From Frateuria terrea (GTDB lineage: Bacteria > Pseudomonadota > Gammaproteobacteria > Xanthomonadales > Rhodanobacteraceae): 64,000 nucleotides of DNA. The stretch covers positions 186,001 through 250,000 of the forward strand of contig NZ_FOXL01000006.1 of assembly GCF_900115705.1 (NCBI RefSeq), written 5' to 3'. The notes below the pieces were generated by a model. The model did not search any database. It had not been told where the DNA came from and saw only the letters and a program-made list of their open reading frames with translations. Shown in pieces: positions 47,172-55,706 of this stretch. The position numbers were made by a program, and so were the translations under genes. The first letter of the stretch is position 1. Each line of letters opens with the position of its first letter.

Positions 47172-48488
47172 ATGACCTGCCGTCCCGCGCTCGCCCTCGT
47201 CGCCGTACTGGTGGCCAGCCCCGCCCTCGCCGCCGAGCCGCCCGCCGGGCATGCGTCGACCGCGCTGCATTGCCCGCGCCTGCTCGATCCGGCGGCCGGA
47301 AAGCTGCTGGGCGAAAGCACTGTCGTGGTGCGCGACGGGCGCGTCCAGGCCGTGCATGCCGGCGCACCCGCGCCCGGCGAGGGCCAGCGCGTCGAGCTCG
47401 CCGGCCAGACCTGCCTGCCCGGCCTGATCGACACGCACACGCACCTGACCTCCGAAACCAGCCCCACCGGCTACACCGACCAGTTCCGCTGGAACACCGC
47501 CGACTACGCGATCCGCTCCACCGTCTACGCAAAGCGCACGCTGCTGGCCGGCTTCACCACCGTGCGCAACCTGGGCGACAACGCCAACGAATCGATCGCC
47601 CTGCGCAACGCGATCGACGCGGGTATCGTGCCGGGACCGCGCATCTTCACCGCCGGCATGCCGATCGGTTCCACCGGCGGCCACGCGGACCCGACCGACG
47701 GCTACCGCCAGGACCTGGCCGGAAACCCCGGCCCCAAGGACGGGATCATCAACAGCCCCGCCGACGCCTGGAAAGCGGTGCGCCAGCACTACAAGGACGG
47801 CGTGGATCTCATCAAGATCATGCCCTCCGGCGGCGTCCTGGACGAAAGCGCCAGTGCCGACAACCCGCAGATGACGCTGGAGGAGATCAAGGCGGTGGTC
47901 GCCGCCGCGCACGACTACGGCTTCACCGTGGCGGCTCACGCGCACGGCGCCGAGGCGATCCGGCGCGCGGTGCTCGGCGGGGTGGATTCGATCGAGCACG
48001 GCACCTTCATGGACGATGCCGACATGAAGCTGATGAAGGAGCACGGCACCTGGTACGTGCCCACCATCATCGCCGGCAAGTACGTCGAGCAGATGGCGGC
48101 CAAGCCCGGCTACTACCCGCCACAGGTCGCGCGCAAGGCGAAGGAGGTCGGTCCGATCATCCAGGCCACCGCCGGACGCGCCTACAGGGCAGGCGTGAAG
48201 ATCGCCTTCGGCACCGACGCGGCGGTATATCCGCACGGGCAGAACGCGAAAGAGTTCGAGTACATGGTGCAGGCCGGCATGCCGCCTATGTATGCCATCC
48301 AGGCGGCCACCACGCATGCGGCCGCGTTGCTGCGCAAGTCGGGCGAGCTGGGCCAGATCCAGCCCGGTCGCCACGCCGACGTGATCGCCGTGCCGGGCAA
48401 TCTGCTCGAGGACATCACCACGCTGCAGCGGGTGAGCTTCGTGATGAAGGACGGCACCATCTATAAGCAGGACGGGAAGCCGCTTTAG
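47172..48488 (+). CDS. exported amidohydrolase family protein (Xaa-Pro dipeptidase-like)
   Basis: A 438-residue metal hydrolase with a signal peptide (residues 1-20, ending PALA). Metal ligands are GLIDTHTHL (HxH near residue 89), the carboxylated Lys candidate in VDLIKIMPSGG, His in VAAHAHGAEA and SIEHGTFM, and Asp in FGTDAAVYPHG. This ordering is typical of the amidohydrolase subgroup that cleaves dipeptides with Pro or Arg, or imidazolone-type rings; the exact substrate is not defined. GGAGGAAG about nine bases before ATG 47172 is a strong ribosome binding site. Probably periplasmic. Monocistronic and followed by a repeat-rich spacer. Confidence 0.9.
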   Translation: MTCRPALALVAVLVASPALAAEPPAGHASTALHCPRLLDPAAGKLLGESTVVVRDGRVQAVHAGAPAPGEGQRVELAGQTCLPGLIDTHTHLTSETSPTGYTDQFRWNTADYAIRSTVYAKRTLLAGFTTVRNLGDNANESIALRNAIDAGIVPGPRIFTAGMPIGSTGGHADPTDGYRQDLAGNPGPKDGIINSPADAWKAVRQHYKDGVDLIKIMPSGGVLDESASADNPQMTLEEIKAVVAAAHDYGFTVAAHAHGAEAIRRAVLGGVDSIEHGTFMDDADMKLMKEHGTWYVPTIIAGKYVEQMAAKPGYYPPQVARKAKEVGPIIQATAGRAYRAGVKIAFGTDAAVYPHGQNAKEFEYMVQAGMPPMYAIQAATTHAAALLRKSGELGQIQPGRHADVIAVPGNLLEDITTLQRVSFVMKDGTIYKQDGKPL

Positions 48489-48497
48489 TTTTAGCGC

Positions 48498-48595
48498 GCT
48501 CTGCCCTCCGGGGAGAGGGCTGGGGTGAGGGGCCGGGGCTCACGGGGATGTCCGCGAGCACTGTTGCTTGTTTGTCCTTCTTGCGGGGCGCTTTC
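48498..48595. repeat. intergenic repeat, copy 1 of a pair (about 100 bp)
   Basis: This copy and the one at 52024-52128 share a C/T-rich hairpin head, a core tggggtgaggggccggggct (one or two differences) and a tail tgttgcttgtttgtccttct against tgtcgcttgttggtcgttct. Both copies lie just after the stop of an exported hydrolase gene. No inverted ends or coding capacity suggest an insertion sequence. Confidence 0.7.
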
Positions 48596-48647
48596 GCGAC
48601 CTGGCTCGCCTGCGGCGGGCTTCCGATCGCCTGTCGGCGCTCGGGTC

Positions 48648-48675
48648 ACTTTTCTTTGCTGGCCCAAAGAAAAGT
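48648..48675. repeat. perfect inverted repeat acttttctttg / caaagaaaagt
   Basis: Eleven-base perfect arms (48648-48658 and 48665-48675) flank a six-base loop, in a spacer much more AT-rich than its surroundings, continuing with aaccaaaagaaac. I recall very similar sequences as dispersed intergenic elements in Xanthomonadaceae and other proteobacteria. It has no terminal T-run and no gene. Confidence 0.6.
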
Positions 48676-49052
48676 AACCAAAAGAAACGGCCTGGCTTAG
48701 TCCGGTGAGGGATAAGAGCTAGTGCCCCTGCGCCTTGTCGAGTGGGTCTCTCGCCTAGAGGAGCTACAGCCGCTATACCGCGGGCGCTCGGGAGCTGAGG
48801 CAAGAGAAGCACGCGTTTTATGCTGGAACGCGCCGAAGCGGCGCCGCTCTGCTCCCTCTTCCGTCCGGGGAGATGGCTGGGGGGCGGACCACTGTCTATG
48901 CGCGCCTCGCACCATTCGCCTTTCCCGCAAGCGTCATCTCTCCCCTCCCAGGAGAGGAAGACGAGCGCGTCTGCTCCAGGCCCTTTCGTCACGGGCGCCC
49001 CCGCGCGACCGGATGGCATACTCGCCGCTTCCGTCCCCGCAGAGATGTCCGC
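48676..49052. other. gene-free spacer with further C/T-rich fragments
   Basis: No plausible gene. Fragments near 48848-48890 (ccctcttccgtccggggaga, then tggctgggg) and 48945-48962 (tctcccctcccaggagag) repeat the C/T-rich theme. The M1 peptidase promoter must lie at the right end; only gcatac near 49016 resembles a -10. Confidence 0.4.
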
Positions 49053-50909
49053 ATGCGTGCAATCCCCGCCCTCGCCCTCGGCGCCCTGGTCCTGCCCTTG
49101 TCCGCGCTCGCCGCCGACCCGCACTCCTACGCGCAGCCCAACGAAGTGCGCGTGACCCACCTGGACCTGGACCTGGCGATCGACTTTCCGCACAAGGCGC
49201 TCGACGGCACCGCCACGCTGAGCCTGGACTGGAAGGACCCCAACGCTCCCGCGCTGGTGCTGGACACGCGCGACCTGAAGATCGCCAAGGTCGAAGGCCT
49301 CGACACCGCCGGCCGTGCCAGCGCGTTGAAGTTCGCGCTGGCGCCGCGCGACAAGGAACTGGGCAGCAAGCTCACCATCCAGGCGCCAAGGCATCCGGCG
49401 AAAGTGCGCATCGTCTACGCGACCTCGCCGCAGGCCTCGGGCCTGCAGTGGCTCACGCCGGCGCAGACGGCGGACAAGAAGCTGCCCTTCATGTTCTCCC
49501 AGTCCGAATCGATCCACGCCCGCTCGTGGGTGCCGCTGCAGGACTCGCCGGCGATCCGCTTCACCTACACCGCGCACGTGACCGCACCGAAGGACGTGCG
49601 CGTGGTGATGAGCGCGATCAACGACGCGAAGCATCCGCTCGACGGTGACTTCCGCTTCGACCAGCCGCACCCGATCCCGTCCTACCTGCTGGCGATCGGC
49701 GCCGGCGACATCGCGGTGGAGGAAACCGGCCCGCGTTCGGCCGTCTACGCCGAGCCCTCGGTGGTCGGCAAGGCAGCGCACGAGTTCGAGGACACCGAGA
49801 AGCTGATCGAGGCCACCGAGCAGCTCTATGGCCCGTACGCCTGGGGCCGCTACGACATCCTGGTGCTGCCGCCCTCCTTCCCGTACGGCGGCATGGAAAA
49901 CCCCAACATGACCTTCGCCACGCCGACCGTGCTGGTCGGCGACAAGAGCCTGGTTTCGCTGGTCTCGCACGAGTTGGCGCACTCCTGGTCGGGCAACCTG
50001 GTGACTGCCGCGAGCTGGCGCGACATCTGGCTCAACGAAGGCTTCACGACCTACGTGCAGGGCCGCATCACCGAAGCCGTCTACGGCAAGGCGCTGGCCG
50101 ACGAGGAAGCACTGCTGTCGGCGCGCGCGCTGCAGAAGTCGATCGGCGACATGCCGGCCAACTCGCAGAAGCTCGCACCCGACCCGCGCGGCGTGGGCGC
50201 GGATGACTCGCTCTCGGACGTCGCCTACGACAAGGGTTCCTGGTTCCTGCGCACGCTGGAGCAGCGCTTTGGCCGTGGGACCTTCGACGAGTGGCTGAAG
50301 GCCTACTTCCATCGCCACGCGTTCACCTCGATCACCACCGAACAGATGCTGGCGGACATGAAGGCCAACCTGTTCGACACTCACCCGGGCAAGATGAGCT
50401 GGGACGAGGCCAAGGCCTGGGTCTACCAGCCCGGCATCCCCAGGGAGGCACCGCTGCCCACTTCCCTGCGCTTCCAGACCATCGACAAGGAGCGCGCCGA
50501 CTTCCTCGCAGGCACGCTGGACGCCAACGAACTCGATGCCAAGGGCTGGAACACGCAGGAGTGGATGTACTTCCTCGACCGGCTGCCCGATGCGCCGCCG
50601 CTCTCGAAGATGAAGCAGCTCGACGCCGCCTGGCACCTCACCGGCACGCCCAACGCCGAAATCGGCATGCGCTGGTACAGCCACGCCATCGCCGCCGGCG
50701 ACAAGAATGTCTGGGAGGACGCACGCGAGCACATGACCCGCATCGGCCGCATGTACCTGACCCTGCCGGTGTACAAGGCCTTCGCCGCCACGCCCGAAGG
50801 CCTGGCCTACGCCGAGGCGGCCTATGCCAAGGCCAAGGACGGCTACCACCCGATGACCCAGGGCGCGATCGAGTCGATCCTGCGCAAGGCCAGGCAGGGC
50901 AAGAAGTAG
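49053..50909 (+). CDS. M1 family metallopeptidase, leukotriene A4 hydrolase-like aminopeptidase
   Basis: A 618-residue zinc aminopeptidase with a signal peptide (residues 1-20, ending SALA), so exported. The exopeptidase motif is YGGMENPNMTF (GGMEN 279-283). The zinc site is HELAHSWSGNLVT with the third ligand in WLNEGFTTY (H306, H310, E329). The spacing of 19 residues from H310 to E329 equals that in LTA4H. VAYDKGSWFL supplies the catalytic Tyr. The last 190 residues match the LTA4H C-terminal helical domain. Long in-frame upstream sequence looks non-coding; ATG 49053 opens the signal peptide. A plausible client of the type II secretion system encoded further right, but that is inference. 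Confidence 0.95.
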   Translation: MRAIPALALGALVLPLSALAADPHSYAQPNEVRVTHLDLDLAIDFPHKALDGTATLSLDWKDPNAPALVLDTRDLKIAKVEGLDTAGRASALKFALAPRDKELGSKLTIQAPRHPAKVRIVYATSPQASGLQWLTPAQTADKKLPFMFSQSESIHARSWVPLQDSPAIRFTYTAHVTAPKDVRVVMSAINDAKHPLDGDFRFDQPHPIPSYLLAIGAGDIAVEETGPRSAVYAEPSVVGKAAHEFEDTEKLIEATEQLYGPYAWGRYDILVLPPSFPYGGMENPNMTFATPTVLVGDKSLVSLVSHELAHSWSGNLVTAASWRDIWLNEGFTTYVQGRITEAVYGKALADEEALLSARALQKSIGDMPANSQKLAPDPRGVGADDSLSDVAYDKGSWFLRTLEQRFGRGTFDEWLKAYFHRHAFTSITTEQMLADMKANLFDTHPGKMSWDEAKAWVYQPGIPREAPLPTSLRFQTIDKERADFLAGTLDANELDAKGWNTQEWMYFLDRLPDAPPLSKMKQLDAAWHLTGTPNAEIGMRWYSHAIAAGDKNVWEDAREHMTRIGRMYLTLPVYKAFAATPEGLAYAEAAYAKAKDGYHPMTQGAIESILRKARQGKK

Positions 50910-50916
50910 ACCGGCG

Positions 50917-51002
50917 GCACCCTTTCCTGCGTGCGGGAAGGGGTGCTCCAGCCTCCGAACGAGCCCCTTCCCGGCCGCTCTGCGCGACAGGGAAGCGGCC
51001 GG
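50917..51002. repeat. two intergenic hairpins after the M1 peptidase gene
   Basis: Hairpin one: gcaccctttcc (50917-50927) pairs with ggaaggggtgc (50936-50946), with one wobble. Hairpin two: ccggccgct (50971-50979) pairs with agcggccgg (50994-51002). Neither has a T-run. They may stop exonucleases or act as REP-like elements; a role is not established. Confidence 0.5.
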
Positions 51003-51031
51003 ACCTGCCGCAACTCCCGAAGGAAGCTTCC

Positions 51032-52009
51032 ATGAACCCGCCCGCCAACCTTCCCCTCTGGCAGCGCATGCTGTTCCGCCGCCTGAAGTTCCTCGGCGTG
51101 CTCGTCGCGCTGGTGGTGGCCGTGCTTGGCGGCAGCTACCTGTTCGCGCCGCAGTGGCTGTTGCGCGCGCACGTGATGCGCCAGGCGATGGCCGCGCACG
51201 TGGAAAAGCACACGGTACGCGCGGGCGACACTACCTGGAGCTACTACGAAGGTGGCCAGGGCCCCACGCTGGTATTGCTGCACGGCTTCGCCGCCGACAA
51301 GACCGTGTGGCTGCCGTTGGCCGAACAGCTCACGCAGCACTTCCACGTGGTGATTCCGGACCTTCCGGGCTGGGGCGAGTCCTCGCGCAGCCCCGGCGAC
51401 TATGGTGTCGCGGCGCAGTCACATCGCCTGCAGGCATTCGTGGCCGCGCTCCGCCTGCAGCGCTTCGTACTGGTCGGCCACTCCATGGGCGGCGCGATCG
51501 CCGGCGTCTACGCGGCCGGCCATCCGCAGGGCGTGGCGGCGCTGGCGTTGCTGGATGCGTATGGGTTGAAGGCCGACGAGAGCGATTTCGACCGCACGAT
51601 CCTCGCCGGCAGTGACCCGTTCGTATACGACGACCGTGCCGGCTTCGAGCGCGCGCTCAAGCTCGCCTTCCTGCAACCGCCACAGGTGCCGGGACGGATC
51701 GAGGACGTGTTCGTCGCACGCAATCGTCGGGACCGGTCCTTCATCGAACGCACCCTGGCCGAGCTGCGCCAGCCCGATGATTACCTTTCGCTGCAGCACG
51801 TCCTGGGCAACCTGACCGTGCCGGTGCTGGGCCTTTGGTGCCGCCAGGACCGCATGGTCGATCCCTCCGCCCTGGACAGCCTGCGCAACGGCCTGGTCCA
51901 GGCACCCGCCATCAGCTCCAGCCTGCTCAACGGCTGCAACCACATGCCGATGATGGAAAAGCCCGAGGCCACCGCGCAGGTGCTGACCGGCTTCGTGCTG
52001 GGGCATTAG
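51032..52009 (+). CDS. alpha/beta hydrolase, membrane-anchored lipase-like
   Basis: A 325-residue hydrolase with an N-terminal membrane anchor (residues 20-42, KFLGVLVALVVAVLGGSYLF). The catalytic triad is visible: Ser in VGHSMGGAIAG near residue 152, an Asp in CRQDRMVDPS near 272 and His in LNGCNHMPMMEKP near 305. The oxyanion region is LLHGFAADKTVW. Membrane-anchored lipases or esterases of this type resemble Psychrobacter/Moraxella Lip1-like enzymes; the substrate is not known. GGAAG about six bases before ATG 51032 sets the start. Monocistronic. Confidence 0.88.
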   Translation: MNPPANLPLWQRMLFRRLKFLGVLVALVVAVLGGSYLFAPQWLLRAHVMRQAMAAHVEKHTVRAGDTTWSYYEGGQGPTLVLLHGFAADKTVWLPLAEQLTQHFHVVIPDLPGWGESSRSPGDYGVAAQSHRLQAFVAALRLQRFVLVGHSMGGAIAGVYAAGHPQGVAALALLDAYGLKADESDFDRTILAGSDPFVYDDRAGFERALKLAFLQPPQVPGRIEDVFVARNRRDRSFIERTLAELRQPDDYLSLQHVLGNLTVPVLGLWCRQDRMVDPSALDSLRNGLVQAPAISSSLLNGCNHMPMMEKPEATAQVLTGFVLGH

Positions 52010-52023
52010 CCTGCCGCACGCCC

Positions 52024-52128
52024 GTGCTCCCTCTCCCCTCGGGGCAGAGGGTTGGGGTGAGCGGCCGGGGCTCGCGGTAAAGGCTGCGGAAGGGTGTCGC
52101 TTGTTGGTCGTTCTTGCGAGGCGCTTCG
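52024..52128. repeat. intergenic repeat, copy 2 of a pair (about 100 bp)
   Basis: See copy 1 at 48498-48595. This copy begins ctccctctcccctcggggca and keeps the core ttggggtgagcggccggggc and the tail tcgcttgttggtcgttcttg. It lies just after the alpha/beta hydrolase stop in the 216-base gap before the convergent ArsR-type gene. Confidence 0.7.
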
Positions 52129-52225
52129 ATCGGCGACGTGGGACGTGCCGGAGCGGACGTCCACCTGCGGGTGTGCTCTACCCGCTCTGCCTGCCCCGGA
52201 GAAGGGCCGCATCCCGTACAGCCGG

Positions 52226-52912
52226 TCAGCCGGGCAATCGCACTCCCAGCAAGCCGAACCGGCGCAGCCCTTCCGCGCTGGGCAGCAAGGCACGGCCGCG
52301 CGACGCACGGCGTAGCCAGCCCGCATCGAGCAAGGCGCCGGTGAGCGCCACGCCGAGTGGGCCGCCCACGTGCAGGCGGCGCTCGGTCCAGTCCAGGCAG
52401 CCGCGCCCGCGCAAGCCGGGCAGGCGCGCAGCGGCCTGCGCGTCCAGGCCTGCCTCGGCCAGCGCCTCGGCGCCCGCCGGGTACAACACCAGGCCTTCGC
52501 TGATCGTTCCCAGGTGGCCGCGCTCGAGCAGCCCCGCGCACAAAGCCACTCCGAGCTGGCCGGCAAGATGGCGGTAGCAGCTGCGCGCGCGGCGCAAGGC
52601 GACGTCTCCGGTGGCTGGCGCGACCGGCTTGCGCGGCAGGGCGAGCGCTTCCAGCCAGCCGGCCACCTCATCGCCGGCCAGGCGGTAGTAGCGGTGGCGC
52701 CCCTGCACCTGCACCGCGAGCAAGCCGCCTTCGAGCAACCGTTTCAGGTGCGCACTGGCGGTGGGCGCACCGACACCGGCAGCCTGCGCCAGTTCGCCGG
52801 CCGGGCGTGCGGTGCCATCGACCAGCGCGAGCAGCATCGCCGCACGTGCCGGTTCGGCAAGCAACGCGCCGAATTCGGCCAACTGGTGTGGAGTGAGCGA
52901 GTCGTGGGGCAT
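52226..52912 (-). CDS. ArsR-type winged-helix transcriptional regulator
   Basis: A 228-residue regulator. Residues 8-85 are an ArsR-like winged helix: LLAEPARAAMLLALVDGTAR, then the recognition helix region GVGAPTASAHLKRLLEGGLL and the wing VQVQGRHRYYRLA. No metal-binding Cys pair is in the usual position; the cysteines are scattered further on. The C-terminal half (SEGLVLYPAGAEALAEAG, LDWTERRLHVGG, LGVALTGALLDAGWL) is an extra domain common in larger regulators of this group and may sense an effector. The target is unknown; autoregulation is possible because the start codon sits directly on the promoter. Confidence 0.88.
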   Translation of the reverse strand: MPHDSLTPHQLAEFGALLAEPARAAMLLALVDGTARPAGELAQAAGVGAPTASAHLKRLLEGGLLAVQVQGRHRYYRLAGDEVAGWLEALALPRKPVAPATGDVALRRARSCYRHLAGQLGVALCAGLLERGHLGTISEGLVLYPAGAEALAEAGLDAQAAARLPGLRGRGCLDWTERRLHVGGPLGVALTGALLDAGWLRRASRGRALLPSAEGLRRFGLLGVRLPG

Positions 52913-52918
52913 GGCCGG

Positions 52919-52924
52919 AGTCTA
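52919..52924 (-). promoter_or_regulatory. -10 box TAGACT of the ArsR-type gene at leaderless spacing
   Basis: TAGACT on the minus strand ends exactly six bases before ATG 52912, with no Shine-Dalgarno sequence between. Same geometry as at 2473, 25761 and 44445. No clear -35. Confidence 0.5.
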
Positions 52925-53009
52925 GTGCCGGCGTCCGGCATACGCTTTGGCAGCCGACGAAAGGTGCGGGAGACCTGCGCTTTCTTCGCAGGATCGTCTT
53001 GCCCAGGCG

Positions 53010-55562
53010 TTACGTCCCCCGTGGCTTGGCCCGGTGCGTGGGCGCAGCCGACCAGGGATCGTCGGGCCATGGATGGCGCGGGTAGCGACCCTTCAATTCC
53101 TTCTTCACTTCCGGGTAGGTGCGTTCCCAGAAGCCCTTCAGGTCCTGCGTGACCTGGATCGGCCGGCCCGCAGGCGACAGTAGGTGCAGCGTGACCGGCA
53201 CGCGGCCGCCGGCCACGCGCGGGGTATCTGCCAGGCCGAACAGCTCCTGCAGCTTCACCGCCAGCACGGGCGGCCCGCCCGGCGCGTATTCGAGCCTGCG
53301 TACCTGGTCACTGGGCACGGTGAGGCTTTCGGGGGCGTATTGGTCGAGCTGACGGCGTTGCTCGTAGTCGAACAGCGTGGCCAGGGCTTGCGAGAGCTCG
53401 TCGGCGCCAAGCGCGTCGAGCTTGCGCTTGCCCTCCAGGTAGGGCCCGAGCCAGTCCTCCAGCGAGGCGAGCAGCGTCGCGTCGGACACGTCGGGCAGGC
53501 CCAGTTCGGGCATCCAGCCTGCCAGCGCCTGCATGCGCGCGCGCAGGCGACGCGCGGCGTCGCTCCAGGGCAATGCCTCGAGGCCGCGGCTGCGGACAGC
53601 GGTCAGCAGCGCGGGCAAGGCATCCCCCGGATGGACCGGTACGCTGCGCCGCTCCAGCACGATCGCGCCGAAGCGCTGTTCCTCATACGCCTCGACGGCG
53701 CCACGCGCCGCGTTCCAGCCGAGCGTGCGCTCGCGCCGGAAGTGCTGCGGGAAGTCGTCCTCGAGCCGGCGCGGATCGAACGGTGCAGCCGCCAGGACCA
53801 GGCTGTCGCGCGCCTCCAGCCGAAGGTCGAGGACCACCAGCCAGGGTTCGCCGAGCAGTGCGCTGGCCTCGTGCAGCATGGCGCCGCGGCCGTTGGCGAG
53901 CGTGTAGCGGCGTGGGTTGGCATCATCACGGCGGGCGATGCGGTCGGGCCAGGCGTGCAGCAGCAGGTCACCGATGGCGTGGCTGTCGGGCACGCCGCTG
54001 GCAGCCGTGCGGACATCCAGGCGTCTACGCCACCCCTTGGAAGCCTGCTCGATCGCCGCCATCGCGCCGCCGTCGAAGCCACGCATGCCGGCGTTCCTCG
54101 ACGAGCCCGGGGCGGAAACCCGCCGGTCGCGCCAGGCGTGCAGGGCATCCACGCGCGCCCGGAAATCGTCGTTGCCCGCCAACTCGCCGCGCAGCGGCGA
54201 ACGCGCTTCGACGAGGGCAAGCAGGTCGGCGGCGAGCGGACGCAGTTCCATCGGTGCGCGCAAGGCCGCTGCGGCCAGTCTCGGTGCCGCGCCGAGCGCC
54301 AGCAGGCGCCGCCCCAGCGGCGTGATGCGGCCGTCCTTGTCGAGCGCGCCGAGCGCGACGAGCAGTTGGCGTGCCTGTGCCAGGGCGCCGGAGGGCGGCG
54401 GGTCGAGCCAGCGCAGCGTGTCGTCACTGCCGGCGGTGACGCCCCAGGCGGCCAGCTCCAGCGCCAGCCCGGAGAGTTCGGCCTGGGCGATCTCCGGCGT
54501 GCGCGCGGCCTCCAGCCGACGGCTCTGCGGCCACAGTCGGTAGGCGGCACCTTCGGCGACGCGGCCGGCACGGCCGGCGCGCTGGTCGGCCGAGGCCTGC
54601 GAGATCGACACCGTCTCCAGCCGCGAGAAGCCCGAGTTGGGATCGAACCGCGGCTCGCGTGCGAGACCCGCATCGATCACCGCGCGGATGCCCGGCAGGG
54701 TCACGCTGGATTCGGCGACGTTGGTCGCCAGTACCAGACGGCGCGTGCCTGGTTCCGCCGGTGCCAGGGCCGCCTGCTGCTCGGCCAGCGAGAGCTCGCC
54801 GTGCAGGGGGACGATCTCCAGTTCGTCCGCGCTCCCGGCGGGAGAGGGGAGTGCCTTTTCGAGCAGTGCGTGCGCGCGTGCGATCTCGCGGCGGCCGGGC
54901 AGGAACACCAGCACGTCGCCCTGGTTTTCTTCCAGCGCCTGGCGGGCGACGCGGGCGAGGTGGTGTTCGGGCGTCTCCTGCGCGCGCGCGGGCGGGTAAT
55001 CGATGCGCACGGGAAAGCTGCGCCCCGGGCTCGACAGGCGCGGCGCGTCCAGCCAGCGTGCGATGCGTTCGCCGTCGAGCGTGGCGGACATCACCAGCAG
55101 GCGCAGGTCCGGCCGCAAGGTGGCCTGCACGTCCAGCGCGAGGACCAGGCCGAGGTCGCCCGCCAGGTGGCGCTCGTGGAATTCGTCGAACAGGATCGCG
55201 CCGACGCCGGACAGCTCGGGGTCGTCCTGGATCAGTCGGGTGAGGATGCCCTCGGTGACCACCTCGATGCGCGTGGCGGCGCTTACCCTGGATTCGAAGC
55301 GGATGCGGTAGCCGACGGTCTGGCCCACCTCCTCGCCGCGCTGCGCCGCCATGAACTGCGCCGCGGCGCGCGCGGCGATGCGGCGTGGCTCCAGCATCAC
55401 GATCCGCCGGCCGGCGAGCCAGGGCGCATCGAGCAGCGCCGGTGGCACCTGGGTGGTCTTGCCGGCACCCGGCGGGGCTTCGAGCACCAGCCGCGGGTGC
55501 GCGTCGAGCGCGGCGCGCAACTCCGGGAGCAACGCGGAAATCGGGAAATCGGCCTGTTTCAT
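53010..55562 (-). CDS. hrpB: ATP-dependent helicase HrpB
   Basis: An 850-residue DEAH-family helicase. Motif I is APPGAGKTTQVP (near residue 30), Ia MLEPRRIAARAAA, II FDEFHERHL (DEFH instead of DEAH, as is normal for HrpB), III MSATLDGERIA, V ATNVAESSVTLPG and VI ADQRAGRAGRVAEG. The C-terminal half has the HrpB-specific region ending with LLSPAGRPIQVTQDLKGFW and YPRHPWPDDPW. HrpB is thought to act on RNA, but its cellular job is poorly known; it should not be confused with the hrp type III regulator. ATG 55562 lies eight bases after a -10-like TATCAT, so the leader is very short. Confidence 0.95.
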   Translation of the reverse strand: MKQADFPISALLPELRAALDAHPRLVLEAPPGAGKTTQVPPALLDAPWLAGRRIVMLEPRRIAARAAAQFMAAQRGEEVGQTVGYRIRFESRVSAATRIEVVTEGILTRLIQDDPELSGVGAILFDEFHERHLAGDLGLVLALDVQATLRPDLRLLVMSATLDGERIARWLDAPRLSSPGRSFPVRIDYPPARAQETPEHHLARVARQALEENQGDVLVFLPGRREIARAHALLEKALPSPAGSADELEIVPLHGELSLAEQQAALAPAEPGTRRLVLATNVAESSVTLPGIRAVIDAGLAREPRFDPNSGFSRLETVSISQASADQRAGRAGRVAEGAAYRLWPQSRRLEAARTPEIAQAELSGLALELAAWGVTAGSDDTLRWLDPPPSGALAQARQLLVALGALDKDGRITPLGRRLLALGAAPRLAAAALRAPMELRPLAADLLALVEARSPLRGELAGNDDFRARVDALHAWRDRRVSAPGSSRNAGMRGFDGGAMAAIEQASKGWRRRLDVRTAASGVPDSHAIGDLLLHAWPDRIARRDDANPRRYTLANGRGAMLHEASALLGEPWLVVLDLRLEARDSLVLAAAPFDPRRLEDDFPQHFRRERTLGWNAARGAVEAYEEQRFGAIVLERRSVPVHPGDALPALLTAVRSRGLEALPWSDAARRLRARMQALAGWMPELGLPDVSDATLLASLEDWLGPYLEGKRKLDALGADELSQALATLFDYEQRRQLDQYAPESLTVPSDQVRRLEYAPGGPPVLAVKLQELFGLADTPRVAGGRVPVTLHLLSPAGRPIQVTQDLKGFWERTYPEVKKELKGRYPRHPWPDDPWSAAPTHRAKPRGT

Positions 55563-55570
55563 TGGCGCCG

Positions 55571-55576
55571 ATGATA
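55571..55576 (-). promoter_or_regulatory. -10-like TATCAT of hrpB
   Basis: TATCAT on the minus strand (five of six consensus matches) ends eight bases before ATG 55562, giving a leader of one or two bases at most. No -35 match. Confidence 0.4.
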
Positions 55577-55657
55577 AGCGCTGAGCTCACCCGTCCCAGC
55601 GCGGACCTGCCCCATCGCGTGGGGAAGGTCGCGCCCGACTCAAGCGACGAGCCTTCC

Positions 55658-55678
55658 CGTTCGGGGAAGTGCCCTCAC
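55658..55678. repeat. small hairpin in the hrpB-gspD spacer
   Basis: cttccc-gttc-ggggaag forms a short stem in a C/T-rich context, 28 bases before the gspD stop. It may mark the end of the xps transcript, but there is no T-run. Confidence 0.3.
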
Positions 55679-55706
55679 GCGGATGAAGATCGTCCCGCCG
55701 GGCGAC

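Noticed and set aside
44946-48374. 1142-residue frame opposite plsB and the amidohydrolase
   Set aside because: Spans two unrelated genes and an intergenic region; no motif.
53010-55562. HrpB as type III secretion regulator
   Set aside because: Helicase motifs are complete; it shares only the name with the AraC-type hrp regulators of plant pathogens.
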